This document shows, one piece after another, positions 16,818 through 26,188 of a stretch of 32,849 nucleotides of DNA. The stretch's first letter is position 1. Every line of letters begins with the position of its first letter. The DNA is taken from IMG/VR virus record IMGVR_UViG_3300042883_000328, positions 1 through 32,849 of that record; one strand, written 5' to 3'. Source of the DNA: a virus. The notes under the pieces are model-generated. The model made no database searches. It was not told the DNA's origin and saw nothing but the letters and a program-made list of their open reading frames with translations. The position numbers were made by a program, and so were the translations under genes.

Positions 16818-18701
16818 ATGGGAACATATTATAAATACGCAGAAAGAAATGCTGATTCTCAAATAAATTGGGCAGAGGTTGGTAAGGATATGAGCGATAT
16901 GCTCAAAGATGAGGTAAAAATTAGAGAAGAAAAAAAAGCTGCAATTGATGCTGCATCAAGAGAATTTGGTTTAGTATTAGCTCAACCACCACAAGGAGAA
17001 CATACAGGAGCTAATGAGTGGACATTGCGTTTTGGCGATAATGCATCTCAATTTTTAAAAATGCAAGACCAACTTTTGAAGTCAGGTCAAATGAAAGTTA
17101 AAGATTACACCATTTCAAGACAAAATTTAACTGATGGTACTGATGTAGCATTTTCTCTTATGAAAGATTATCAGAAAGTGTATGGAGATAAAATGGAAAG
17201 ATATAGAACTGATAAGTCACAAGATTTTGAACAATGGTTAATGGGGAAGTCTGAAATGATGGCTAATTTTAATAAATCTGATTTGAGGATTAACCCTACT
17301 GATGGTACTGTTAGTATAGCAATGAAAACATTGAAAAATATTGATGGTAAAGATGTTTATGTAATGGACAAAAATCCTAACACATTTGCTACTGTAAATA
17401 CTGTAAAAAATTGGATTCAAGGATTTTATGATAAATTTAATACCAACTCTGCAGCAGATGCTTTTGTTGGACAATTGGGAGATGAATTAAAAGCAACAAC
17501 AACTCAAGTTGCTACATTAAGTAAAACAGGTCAAATAACAAGTGTTGCTGATATCACAAGTAGAACAGATATTGATCCTGATACTAAAGAAGTTCTCTTT
17601 AAATTTATAGATGCAGAAAATCAAGGAATAAAATCAGTTTATGCCAATGATATTAATAGAATGTCTGCTATTACAAATAGTGTAAAATTTTGTAGTAAAA
17701 ATAATAAACAATATACATTTACAGAAGATGAAACAGATGCAAAAAATAATCCTGAGAAAATATTAATAAAAGTAGACGAAAATTCAGGCAAACCAAAACC
17801 TGTTTTTTCAGATATACAAATAAAGGATTCTGATAATTTTATGCGTAATGAATTTAGGCGTAGATATGATTACAAAGAAGACATTAAAACTACTCCTCAA
17901 TTAGATAGAAATGACCCAAGACCAAAAACAGCAGCAGAAATTGGATTTGAACAAGCAAAAGATGAGGCTTTGATTTTTGGACAAAAAGTAGGTAATTTTG
18001 TTTCAGGAGAAAATGCAGAAGAAACTCAAGCTTCTGCTGATTATTTCAATACTTTGCCGGGAGTAAAAGCAGTAAAAGATGAATTTACTTTTGATCTTAC
18101 TGTTACTGATAAAGAAGGTAATTTAATAAATAGAAAATTTGAATTAGATAAAAATGGAGGATTTAAAAATGCTCACAATGTAGGTATATCAATTGCTAAA
18201 TTATTAAATATAGATAAGTTACCTGAAGAAGCAGTTGTAAAAGCTATGGATGATGTATTGAAAAAAGGGAAAGGACCAACAGGATTTTCTGCAACAAGTT
18301 CAACAAAAGAAATTGTAGAAAGAGATTATGGAACTGATTTAGGTAATTATGCAAATGAAAAACTTTCAACATCAATTGTAGAAGATAACCCGGAGGAAAC
18401 AGTTAAAAAGTTAAAACAATCTTTTGGTAAATTAGGTTATACATTTGAAGGAGAAACTCGTGGAATAACTCGAGATGATGTTATACAAATTAAAGCACCT
18501 AATGGTACAATGAGTGAATGGATAAATATTGATGATTTAAAAAATACAAATAAAATTGCAGATTTTATTAAAAAGAATAAAGATAATAATGTAATAAAAG
18601 CATCAAAATTATTTCAAACAGCAGAAGAAAAGGCAGAAGAAGAAACAGCAGCAGCAAAAAAAGCAGGAACAGGAACTATAAAAGGTGGTAAGACTAGGTA
18701 G
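16818..18701 (+). CDS. Internal virion protein, T7 gp15-like
   Basis: A 627-residue, mostly helical, Lys/Asp/Asn-rich soluble protein without signal peptide, membrane segment or recognised catalytic motif. It opens with YKYAERNADSQINWAEVGKD, followed by a helix of alternating charge, which is typical of tail/ejection proteins encoded just before the giant internal protein in Bacteroidota podoviruses. The last 25 residues are an Ala/Glu/Lys helix ending in a Gly-rich basic tail. By position (third gene of the GNAT / Ala-rich / medium / giant series) it corresponds to T7 gp15, which forms the periplasmic tube of the ejectosome. The assignment is from order and size, not similarity. Confidence 0.55.
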   Translation: MGTYYKYAERNADSQINWAEVGKDMSDMLKDEVKIREEKKAAIDAASREFGLVLAQPPQGEHTGANEWTLRFGDNASQFLKMQDQLLKSGQMKVKDYTISRQNLTDGTDVAFSLMKDYQKVYGDKMERYRTDKSQDFEQWLMGKSEMMANFNKSDLRINPTDGTVSIAMKTLKNIDGKDVYVMDKNPNTFATVNTVKNWIQGFYDKFNTNSAADAFVGQLGDELKATTTQVATLSKTGQITSVADITSRTDIDPDTKEVLFKFIDAENQGIKSVYANDINRMSAITNSVKFCSKNNKQYTFTEDETDAKNNPEKILIKVDENSGKPKPVFSDIQIKDSDNFMRNEFRRRYDYKEDIKTTPQLDRNDPRPKTAAEIGFEQAKDEALIFGQKVGNFVSGENAEETQASADYFNTLPGVKAVKDEFTFDLTVTDKEGNLINRKFELDKNGGFKNAHNVGISIAKLLNIDKLPEEAVVKAMDDVLKKGKGPTGFSATSSTKEIVERDYGTDLGNYANEKLSTSIVEDNPEETVKKLKQSFGKLGYTFEGETRGITRDDVIQIKAPNGTMSEWINIDDLKNTNKIADFIKKNKDNNVIKASKLFQTAEEKAEEETAAAKKAGTGTIKGGKTR

Positions 18702-18722
18702 AACAAAATAAAATAATTAATT

Positions 18723-21700
18723 ATGCCGGATTTAAAACAAGCGTTAAAAGATTTTGTAGCTACTTCTAATAGCGGAAAATATCCCGATGAAGCTACCTTA
18801 TTATCTAAATTTCCTGAGTTAAAAGGATATGATATTAATGTATTAAAAGATTTTGTAGCCACTTCTAATAGTGGAAAATATAAAACAGAAGATGAATTAT
18901 TTGCTAAGTTTCCTGAATTTGGAGTTAGTGGGCAAGAATCTCCTTTAAAAAAAAAAGAGGAGCCAATACCTCCAATGGCTCCTCAGCAAGAGCAAACACC
19001 AAGCGCAATACCCGGAGCAAAACCTTATACGGAGTCTCCTTTGGAAGATACTTCTTCGGAGTTGCCATCTTCAGGGACTGACAATAGTTTTTTTAAAAAA
19101 CCATATGCTCCTCCTGTTACAAGTGATATATCTAACATAGGTATTCCAAAATTTGAACAAAAAAAGGTTTTTGGAGAAACCAAATTAAAGGAACAGGAGA
19201 TACCAACTAAAATAAAAGGGTCTATTGAATCAGTTACACCTGAATTAATAAACTCAAATGAAGAGTACGTAGTACCTCAAATGAACTACCAATTTGGTGA
19301 TCTAGGATTTAAGTTTGAAGAGTCAGGTGCTACAGGAGATTGGATGAAGGCTACTGCTCCTAATGGTAAAAGTATAGAGATATCCTTAGACCCATTTATG
19401 TCATCTAAGGCAGTAGACGAATCAAAACGACTTAAAAACTTTATTAAACAAAATACTGCTCAATTAAGTGGTCTAGATTTAATTGAAAAGCAATATCAAA
19501 ATGAAAATAAAAAGTTCTTAAATCAAAAAGAAATTGATGACGAAATAAAGAAAATAAATTTAAGTGAAGAAAATCTTAATTTAGAAATAAAGTCTTTTAT
19601 TGCAGAAAAAAATAATGTAGACAAAGAATTAAAAGATTTAGAAAATACTCCACAAAGTCAAAAGAGCACACAAGAATACTTAGACAAATTAACGTCTGCT
19701 ACACAAAGGAAGTTGGATATACAGTCCAAACAAATTTCTATATCTGAAAAGGTAGACAGGTTACCAAAATCAAAAGAAGAATTAAATAAAGCTGTTGGCA
19801 AATATGCTGATATGAAGTCAGAACAAGGTACTTGGTTAGGGGGTACTTTAAATTTTTTATTAGAAGGAGCATCAAGTATATCTGCAGGTGCAGCTAATTC
19901 ATTTATAGACTTAACTCTTGGATTTTTGCCAACAGATATGTTAATGACTCCCGAACAACAAAAGTCAGAATCTTTACGTATTTCAAAAGAACTAAAAATA
20001 AAACAACCAACTGAAGGACAATCTTATGAGAAATGGTTAAATTCTTTAAGTCAATCAGAAAAAGATGAAATAGATTCTAAAATAATAGATTTAAGCAAAA
20101 AACAAGTAAAAGCTGATATACTTCCTACTATAAGAGAAGGTAATAGAGTTGTTTTAGGAGATTCAAAAACAACTGTTGAATGGACTCGTTTAAAAGAACA
20201 AGGATTTTGGGGAGGAGCTTATGCAGGTCTTATAAAATCATTACCTGCAATACTTCCTTCAATAGCAGGGGGATTGGGAGGAAGAGCATTAACAACTGCA
20301 TCATTTTATTCTCAAATTAGTGATGGACTTGAACAAGAGATGTCATCAAATCCTAATTTTAAAGATATTTCAGAAAATGAAAAGGCTGCTATTATTTTAC
20401 CAATTGGAATAGCAGGTGCTGTTCTTGAAGAATTTGGTTTTAGAAATGCAATAGGAAGTAAAGGATTATTGAATAATTTAGTTTTAAAAGCACTTGGTAA
20501 ATCAGGTGCTACAACTACTGCTACTACATTTAAAGAACTTGTTCAGAATGAAGTTGAAAGTATGATTGCAAAAGGAGTTCTTACATTGACAGCAGCAGGA
20601 CTTGCAGAAGCTGAGACAGGTGCTGCTCAACAAATAGCTGAATATGGTATAAAAGATATTTACAATGCAGCTAAAGGAACTAAAATGTTTAATAATCCTG
20701 AAACATTTACTGCTGAGTGGGTAAAAGAAGTAGTTAAAGCAGGTGCACAAGAAGCAGTTGGTGGATTTATTATGGGTATGCCAACTGCTATTAGTTCTGC
20801 ATATACTAAAAAGGGATTTTTAGCAATGGACGATGCTACATTTAAAATTTTTGAAGCTGCAGCAAATGATGAGAATATTCAAAAAGCATTTGTAACAAAA
20901 CTTAAAAACGAATATAATAATGGAGATATTACTATAGAACAGGCAAAAGAAACATTAAATAACTATAGGAATTCAGTTGGTTTATTTAAATCTATTCCGG
21001 AAGGATTAGATACTGAAGCAAAAAAAGAATCTATGAATCTCTTAAAAGAAAAAAGAGATTTAGAAAATCAAATAATTGGAAAAGATGATGCTTTAGTTAA
21101 ACCGCAAAAAAATAGAATAAATGAAATTAATGAGTCACTAACTAAAATAAGCGAAGATGCCATTCAAAAACAAGCAACAAATGAAAGCGTGTTACTCAGC
21201 GAACAATCCAAAATGGGATTGCAAGAAATGGGCGAAGGAAACGTCCAACCTGAAGTCACTACCACAGGGACCGAAGAAGCCATCACTCCTGAGATCAGCA
21301 CGGAAGAAGTAATTTTTAAAGAAACTCCCTTTGATAATAATCTTTATCAAGATAAGAAAAAGGTTGTTTTAAATAATCAAGAGTTTGAATTTAATAGACT
21401 CAATACAAAAGGTGAAGAAAATGTATTTACAGTAGAAAAAGATGGAGAAGAAATTGGAAGAGCGACATTGTCTAATGATGGAAATTATTTAGAAAATATC
21501 AGAATAAATGAAGATTACAGGAGACAAGGTATTGCTACTAATATGTATAATTATATAGAGCAACAAGCAAATGTAAAATTAAATCCTTCTCCTGTAAAGC
21601 AAAGTAAAGCTGTAGAAGGTTTATGGGAAAAAAGGATGGGACTGAAACCTGTTGCTAAAGAAGCTTCTTTAAAAATAGAGCCAATTATTTCTGAAACTGA

Positions 21701-24700
21701 ATTGCCGGGATATGATAGAATGATTCAAGAGGTAGATGGTATAGTAAAAAAATCAAAGGATCGTGGAGTAACTAATGAAAAGGTGAAAGAGAATGTGATG
21801 GACTATGTTGCAAAGTCATCAGTATATGAAAAAGCCACTGATGTACAACGTGAGAAAGTATTCCGTGAGGTAAATAGAATGTTTGGATTAAAAGAAGTAG
21901 CAGCTCCATCAGCAGCAAAAATTCTTGGAAACATTAAAGATGTTGCCAAAATAACAATGACTGAAAAGCAAGGTCTTGTAAAACAAATAAAGGATTTGGC
22001 AAGAGGCGGTAAAGATGCTAAGAAAGCTATTTATTCAGCAGCTCAACAATTAAGTAAAGAAATAAAAGAATTACGTAAGCAAGGGAAATTAAATACCAAT
22101 CAAGCAGCAAATGTTGTTCGTAAATTTAGTAAAGTAAATGTTTTAAGTAAAATATCTATAGATAGGTTTACTGATTATATGACTAAAGTTTTTGAAAATG
22201 CAGACTACATATCTAAATTATCTACAGCTAAAAAATTAAAACAAAATATATCTGAACTTTCAAGAAATAAAGATAAGAATGCTGATTTAAGAGAGTTAGG
22301 TAGACAATTTTCTGAGATTGATCCGTCAATGGTGGATGATATAGAAAAGTACAATGGAATTGCTGCTCAAATTAAAGAGTCAATAAAAGGTTCTACCGCT
22401 AGAAAAGGAGAAGTAAAATTTGCTGAAATTATAAATATAAAAGATGCATCTAATTATATTAAAGAAACAATAGACGCTCAGGATAAAAAAATAAGAGAAG
22501 AAAGGATTGACGAGATACAAGACCTTATGGGGATAGATGCATCTAAGTTTAGTGCTGAAGATATGCTAGACCTATTAAAGGGAGATAAAAAAGTTGAAGT
22601 AAATAATGAAAAGTCTATAAAAGAAACAGCTAAAAATGCATTTAAAATTTACTCTTCTATTATAAAAAATACAATTAGCACAGGAGTGGATGCCTTTACA
22701 GGAGAAAAAGTTGATTTTACTAAAAAACAAAAAGAATTAGTAAACAACTTTGCTGATATGGATTTGGATTTATTAGATGCTAAGGAGTCAGTTGCAGCAG
22801 TAGATGCATTAACTAATTTTTTACAAAACCATTCAACCGCTAAAATGGAAGGTGTTTTTGCTGATTACACAGGAAGGTTAAATATAAAAACGCTTGTAAA
22901 ACAAGGTAAGGTAGGTATTGCTTTGCGTAAATTATGGAATAAAAGATTAGCAAGAATCTTTACAGAAGGTGGTACTCCTTTACCTGAAGTATTTACTAAA
23001 ATATTTAAAGGAGTTAGAGAAGGTCTTTACATAGCAACTAAATCAGGATTTAATAAAATAGTTAATGGGAATGCATTTGCAAATACAAGGGTTCAAAATA
23101 TAACTAAAGAATATATTGATAAACTATTTAAAGCAAAGCCTAATGGAGAAAAGTTTAATACTGCATACAATGATGCAGAAAGAGGTATAGCTTCAGATTT
23201 AATGAGAAGTGTTATTGGCACTGAATCTGAAATGCAAAAAGAATTTGATAGAAGAAAATCAATATTGAATCAGTCTATTGAAGAACTTTCAACAGGTACA
23301 GATGAGCAACAACAGAAAGGTAAAATATATCAAAAGGTATATGACAATATAGTCAAAGGTTCCAAAAATATAAATGACATAGAAAAAAAACTAGACAAAA
23401 CAAATCTAGAAGCTATTTATTTTTGGATGAAAACTTATGATGATATTTTCCCTGAAATATATGACTATATGTTAAATGTTAGAAATACAGTATTAGAAAA
23501 AAACTTGAATTATTCTTCTCCTGATAGGTATGTTAAATTAAGTAAAGAAAAAAATAAACTTTTAACAGATGACCAACCTATGTATGGAAGAGATGGAGAA
23601 CTTTTAATTAAAAAAGAGGCAGGAGGATTAATGAAAGCAGAACGTCCTGATGAATTACCAAAAGGTATGTATCGTGATTATTCTTTTGATAAAAACAATG
23701 TTAATTCATTACGAGATGTATTAGTTGATATGAATACAGGTGCTGCTATTAGACAACTAGATGCATTTAAAAACTCAAAATATTTTGATAAGTTAATACC
23801 AAATGCAGAAGATAGAGACTTATTAAAAAGAAGATTTGCTTTATATGTATCTAATATTAGAAATGCAGAATACAATGGTAGTGAAGATTTAGAAGGGATG
23901 ATGAAATTTCTTGACAGGTTAGCAACTTTAGGTGTGGGTATGGCATTAGGTTCTCCAACACAGGCGATTAAACAAACTATTCCAATTGGGATAAATACTA
24001 TGGTGAATGCATCAGGAATGCTAAAATTAGGAGCTGCATTTAATCCTGACTTTAATAATTTTTTCTACAATACCGGATATGCTAGTGCAAATAGAGGAAT
24101 TGAATCTCAAGCAGAGATTAGTTCTTTAAACAAAAAGATTGAGACCGCATCAAATAAAGTGGAACTTTTGAAAGCAATTGAGAATGCTAATAAGTGGTGG
24201 TTAAAAACATTTTTAGTTAAACCTGATGTGTTTATTGCAAGAGCTTCTTGGCAAACTTATTATGAACAAGAACTAAGAAAACAAGGAATTGATACTAAAA
24301 ATTTAGATTATAGTAAACATAAATTAAATGAGCAGGCAGGAGACTATGCAGAGACGATGGTATCAAGACAACAAAATACTCCTGACAGTGCATTATCAGG
24401 GTCTTGGTTTAGCAAAAGTGGGTCTGATAGAAAGATACTTGCTAAACTATTTTTAAATATGGCTAATTTTAGAATGAATCAATCATCAAGATTAGCTGCT
24501 GATTTATCTGTATTAGGTCATTGGGGTGTATCTACAACAGAAGATAAAGCCATTGCTGCAAGGTCAATAGCAGGATACGCTGTTGAGCAGGCTATTTACA
24601 GATTAATATCTACAGGTCTTGCTATAGGAATAGGATCAATTGTTTTAGGTATGAGAGGTGATGATGAATCTGAGGAAGATAAAAAGAAAAGAATAGATGC

Positions 24701-25607
24701 AATAATTAAGGGACAATTAACAGGTTCCGTTATGGATATTTTATCTCCTGCACCATTCCTTGATGTTCCTGTAAAAGAAATATTATCACCAACATTAGAG
24801 GGAATTGAGAAAGCAACAGGACTTCCATTATCTATATATGGAAATAAGAAACAAGATTATTCTAATTTATTAGGTGCATATGGTATTCCTATTCAAAGAG
24901 CAGAAGAACTTTATGATGCAATTAAACTAGGCACTACAGGAACATATACAGATGAGTTTGGCAAAGAAAAACAAATAACTGAAGAGGATCAAAAAATTAT
25001 ATCAGAACTGATACCTCTTTCTGTGGGTACTGTGTTAGGTGTAATGCCATCTGATGTTGCTACAGGAGTAAGAGATATAATAAAGTTCTCTAAAAGAAAA
25101 CAAACAACAGATGAGGAAGTAGAACAAAAAATAGAGAATGCTGAAAAAAAGCAGGAAGATGTTGATCAAAAAATAGAAGTGCTTGATAAGTTAAAGCAAA
25201 AAGCAAAGAATCAGTACGAGCAAGAAGCTATTGATGAAAAAATATATGAGTTAGAAGCAGATAAAGAAGAAAAGAAGGTTATCAAAGAAGCAAATGCTGA
25301 AGAAAAAGAACTTAAAAAAGAACTACTTACAAATCCTGTTACCGGAGAAGAGTATGACAATGAAACTGCATTAAAAAAATATAACCCACGTCTTTACAAT
25401 AAAAACTTTGGCGTTAGGTCTCAATGGTATAAAGACCACAAATACGAGAAACTTGTTGAGAAAAAAATGAACGCTGAGATTATAAAGATGGAAGACGAAG
25501 AGCATAACTACCAAAAACCTAAAAAGACTTCTTCTAAAAAAAGAAACTCAGATGGAAGTTTTAAAAGGTCATATTATAGAAAGTATTCATCAGAATCTTC
25601 TAATTAA
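18723..25607 (+). CDS. Giant internal virion/ejection protein, T7 gp16-like, with embedded GNAT domain
   Basis: A 2294-residue multidomain protein, probably packed in the head and ejected with DNA. Visible layout: two tandem 33-residue repeats (1-66), a Pro/Glu-rich linker (67-130), a small beta domain near 193-228, coiled coil 245-365, several Gly/Ala hydrophobic segments (about 494-530, 556-590, 675-700) able to enter membrane, a GNAT-like domain about 870-980 with INEDYRRQGIATNMYNYIEQ, long helical region 1000-1950, a further hydrophobic segment near 1960-1980 (STGLAIGIGSIVLGMRG), an acidic/Lys-rich coiled coil 2120-2215 and a basic Ser/Lys/Arg/Tyr tail. I saw no lytic transglycosylase motif, unlike T7 gp16. 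The gene is the last of the left arm and overlaps the opposing nuclease gene by 8 bp. Confidence 0.7.
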   Translation: MPDLKQALKDFVATSNSGKYPDEATLLSKFPELKGYDINVLKDFVATSNSGKYKTEDELFAKFPEFGVSGQESPLKKKEEPIPPMAPQQEQTPSAIPGAKPYTESPLEDTSSELPSSGTDNSFFKKPYAPPVTSDISNIGIPKFEQKKVFGETKLKEQEIPTKIKGSIESVTPELINSNEEYVVPQMNYQFGDLGFKFEESGATGDWMKATAPNGKSIEISLDPFMSSKAVDESKRLKNFIKQNTAQLSGLDLIEKQYQNENKKFLNQKEIDDEIKKINLSEENLNLEIKSFIAEKNNVDKELKDLENTPQSQKSTQEYLDKLTSATQRKLDIQSKQISISEKVDRLPKSKEELNKAVGKYADMKSEQGTWLGGTLNFLLEGASSISAGAANSFIDLTLGFLPTDMLMTPEQQKSESLRISKELKIKQPTEGQSYEKWLNSLSQSEKDEIDSKIIDLSKKQVKADILPTIREGNRVVLGDSKTTVEWTRLKEQGFWGGAYAGLIKSLPAILPSIAGGLGGRALTTASFYSQISDGLEQEMSSNPNFKDISENEKAAIILPIGIAGAVLEEFGFRNAIGSKGLLNNLVLKALGKSGATTTATTFKELVQNEVESMIAKGVLTLTAAGLAEAETGAAQQIAEYGIKDIYNAAKGTKMFNNPETFTAEWVKEVVKAGAQEAVGGFIMGMPTAISSAYTKKGFLAMDDATFKIFEAAANDENIQKAFVTKLKNEYNNGDITIEQAKETLNNYRNSVGLFKSIPEGLDTEAKKESMNLLKEKRDLENQIIGKDDALVKPQKNRINEINESLTKISEDAIQKQATNESVLLSEQSKMGLQEMGEGNVQPEVTTTGTEEAITPEISTEEVIFKETPFDNNLYQDKKKVVLNNQEFEFNRLNTKGEENVFTVEKDGEEIGRATLSNDGNYLENIRINEDYRRQGIATNMYNYIEQQANVKLNPSPVKQSKAVEGLWEKRMGLKPVAKEASLKIEPIISETELPGYDRMIQEVDGIVKKSKDRGVTNEKVKENVMDYVAKSSVYEKATDVQREKVFREVNRMFGLKEVAAPSAAKILGNIKDVAKITMTEKQGLVKQIKDLARGGKDAKKAIYSAAQQLSKEIKELRKQGKLNTNQAANVVRKFSKVNVLSKISIDRFTDYMTKVFENADYISKLSTAKKLKQNISELSRNKDKNADLRELGRQFSEIDPSMVDDIEKYNGIAAQIKESIKGSTARKGEVKFAEIINIKDASNYIKETIDAQDKKIREERIDEIQDLMGIDASKFSAEDMLDLLKGDKKVEVNNEKSIKETAKNAFKIYSSIIKNTISTGVDAFTGEKVDFTKKQKELVNNFADMDLDLLDAKESVAAVDALTNFLQNHSTAKMEGVFADYTGRLNIKTLVKQGKVGIALRKLWNKRLARIFTEGGTPLPEVFTKIFKGVREGLYIATKSGFNKIVNGNAFANTRVQNITKEYIDKLFKAKPNGEKFNTAYNDAERGIASDLMRSVIGTESEMQKEFDRRKSILNQSIEELSTGTDEQQQKGKIYQKVYDNIVKGSKNINDIEKKLDKTNLEAIYFWMKTYDDIFPEIYDYMLNVRNTVLEKNLNYSSPDRYVKLSKEKNKLLTDDQPMYGRDGELLIKKEAGGLMKAERPDELPKGMYRDYSFDKNNVNSLRDVLVDMNTGAAIRQLDAFKNSKYFDKLIPNAEDRDLLKRRFALYVSNIRNAEYNGSEDLEGMMKFLDRLATLGVGMALGSPTQAIKQTIPIGINTMVNASGMLKLGAAFNPDFNNFFYNTGYASANRGIESQAEISSLNKKIETASNKVELLKAIENANKWWLKTFLVKPDVFIARASWQTYYEQELRKQGIDTKNLDYSKHKLNEQAGDYAETMVSRQQNTPDSALSGSWFSKSGSDRKILAKLFLNMANFRMNQSSRLAADLSVLGHWGVSTTEDKAIAARSIAGYAVEQAIYRLISTGLAIGIGSIVLGMRGDDESEEDKKKRIDAIIKGQLTGSVMDILSPAPFLDVPVKEILSPTLEGIEKATGLPLSIYGNKKQDYSNLLGAYGIPIQRAEELYDAIKLGTTGTYTDEFGKEKQITEEDQKIISELIPLSVGTVLGVMPSDVATGVRDIIKFSKRKQTTDEEVEQKIENAEKKQEDVDQKIEVLDKLKQKAKNQYEQEAIDEKIYELEADKEEKKVIKEANAEEKELKKELLTNPVTGEEYDNETALKKYNPRLYNKNFGVRSQWYKDHKYEKLVEKKMNAEIIKMEDEEHNYQKPKKTSSKKRNSDGSFKRSYYRKYSSESSN
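18744..18881 (+). repeat. Near-identical 39-bp direct repeats, 99-bp period, at the start of the giant gene
   Basis: Copies at 18744-18782 and 18843-18881 differ at two bases only, both synonymous, and encode LKDFVATSNSGKY twice. The rest of each 33-codon unit is diverged but similar (TLLSKFPEL against ELFAKFPEF). The near identity of the first part points to recent duplication or gene conversion. Confidence 0.9.
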
Positions 25608-26013
25608 ACCTTATATATTTTAATGGTTTTTGCTTATCGTAATAAACCATCATCTCTGAATCGGAATAGGAATTAGCACGGGGAGGTCTTCCTCCCCACT
25701 TTATTTCCCCTTTCAACTCATTGGCTTTACCATAAATAATCCCGTCCTCGCACGCCCATATTATGAGAGGCACAAGGCGTTTGTCTATTAACTTTACTAA
25801 TTTATGTGCTGATATTGGTAGAGGGTACGCATCGTGCAATGTCCGGATACGACCCTTTACCTCTGCGTAAGCTATCAGTTTTTCATCCTTATCGAATACT
25901 TTATAATCAATATCTTGAGGATCTAACTTTTTGTATGTACAACCGAACGTGCTTGTGAATAAATCTATTGCTCTTTTTTCTCTAACTAAATCTGCTTCCT
26001 TTTCAAAAATCAT
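25600..26013 (-). CDS. PD-(D/E)XK-like nuclease family protein
   Basis: A 137-residue protein with the core of a PD-(D/E)XK nuclease: N-terminal helix with charged residues (KEADLVREKRAIDLF), then DPQDIDYKVF with Asp34/Asp36, a beta hairpin and AEVKGR giving Glu51-x-Lys53, the catalytic E-x-K. The C-terminal half has VPLIIWACEDGIIYG and KWGGRPPRA, a stretch that appears conserved in small phage proteins of this kind. It may act in DNA repair, recombination or host DNA breakdown; its substrate cannot be read from the sequence. It is the last gene of the minus-strand operon, starts 11 bp inside the preceding gene, and its 3' end overlaps the giant ejection gene tail to tail. Confidence 0.6.
   Translation of the reverse strand: MIFEKEADLVREKRAIDLFTSTFGCTYKKLDPQDIDYKVFDKDEKLIAYAEVKGRIRTLHDAYPLPISAHKLVKLIDKRLVPLIIWACEDGIIYGKANELKGEIKWGGRPPRANSYSDSEMMVYYDKQKPLKYIRFN
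25680..25697 (+). terminator. GC-rich hairpin past the end of the structural operon, possible terminator
   Basis: A perfect 7-bp stem GGGGAGG / CCTCCCC closes a TCTT loop 72 nt beyond the plus-strand stop codon, inside the opposing nuclease gene. Downstream plus-strand sequence is only moderately T-rich (ACTTTATTT), so termination would be weak. The stem also encodes the Gly-Gly-Arg-Pro-Pro part of the nuclease, so coding constraint may explain it. Confidence 0.35.
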
Positions 26014-26188
26014 CTTCTTCCATTGATTTTAAGATTAACCGTAAATCTATAATTAGGTTCCGTATATCTTTTTCCACAGGCACGAAATCCCTGTCCACCA
26101 AATTTTCATAAATATTTGCCAATAGCAGGTGATGTTCATTTATTCTAAATGAAATCCTTTCTGCCCTTAAATTTTCACTATTTTCCAT
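26003..26188 (-). CDS. Small hypothetical protein (61 aa)
   Basis: Not recognised. It is a 61-residue, acidic, predicted all-helical protein (for example ERISFRINEHHLLLANIYEN and DIRNLIIDLRLILKSMEEDD) without Cys or membrane segment. It overlaps the genes on both sides by 11 bp in the same direction, which makes it part of the operon and argues that it is translated. Its small helical form would fit an accessory partner of the DnaA-like protein encoded just upstream or of the nuclease just downstream, but nothing direct shows this. Confidence 0.6.
   Translation of the reverse strand: MENSENLRAERISFRINEHHLLLANIYENLVDRDFVPVEKDIRNLIIDLRLILKSMEEDDF

Noticed and set aside
18723-25607. Lytic transglycosylase or peptidase domain expected in a T7 gp16-like protein
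   Set aside because: I could not find the Glu-Ser/Gly-Leu-Met-Gln type motifs or a zinc peptidase motif in any part of the protein.
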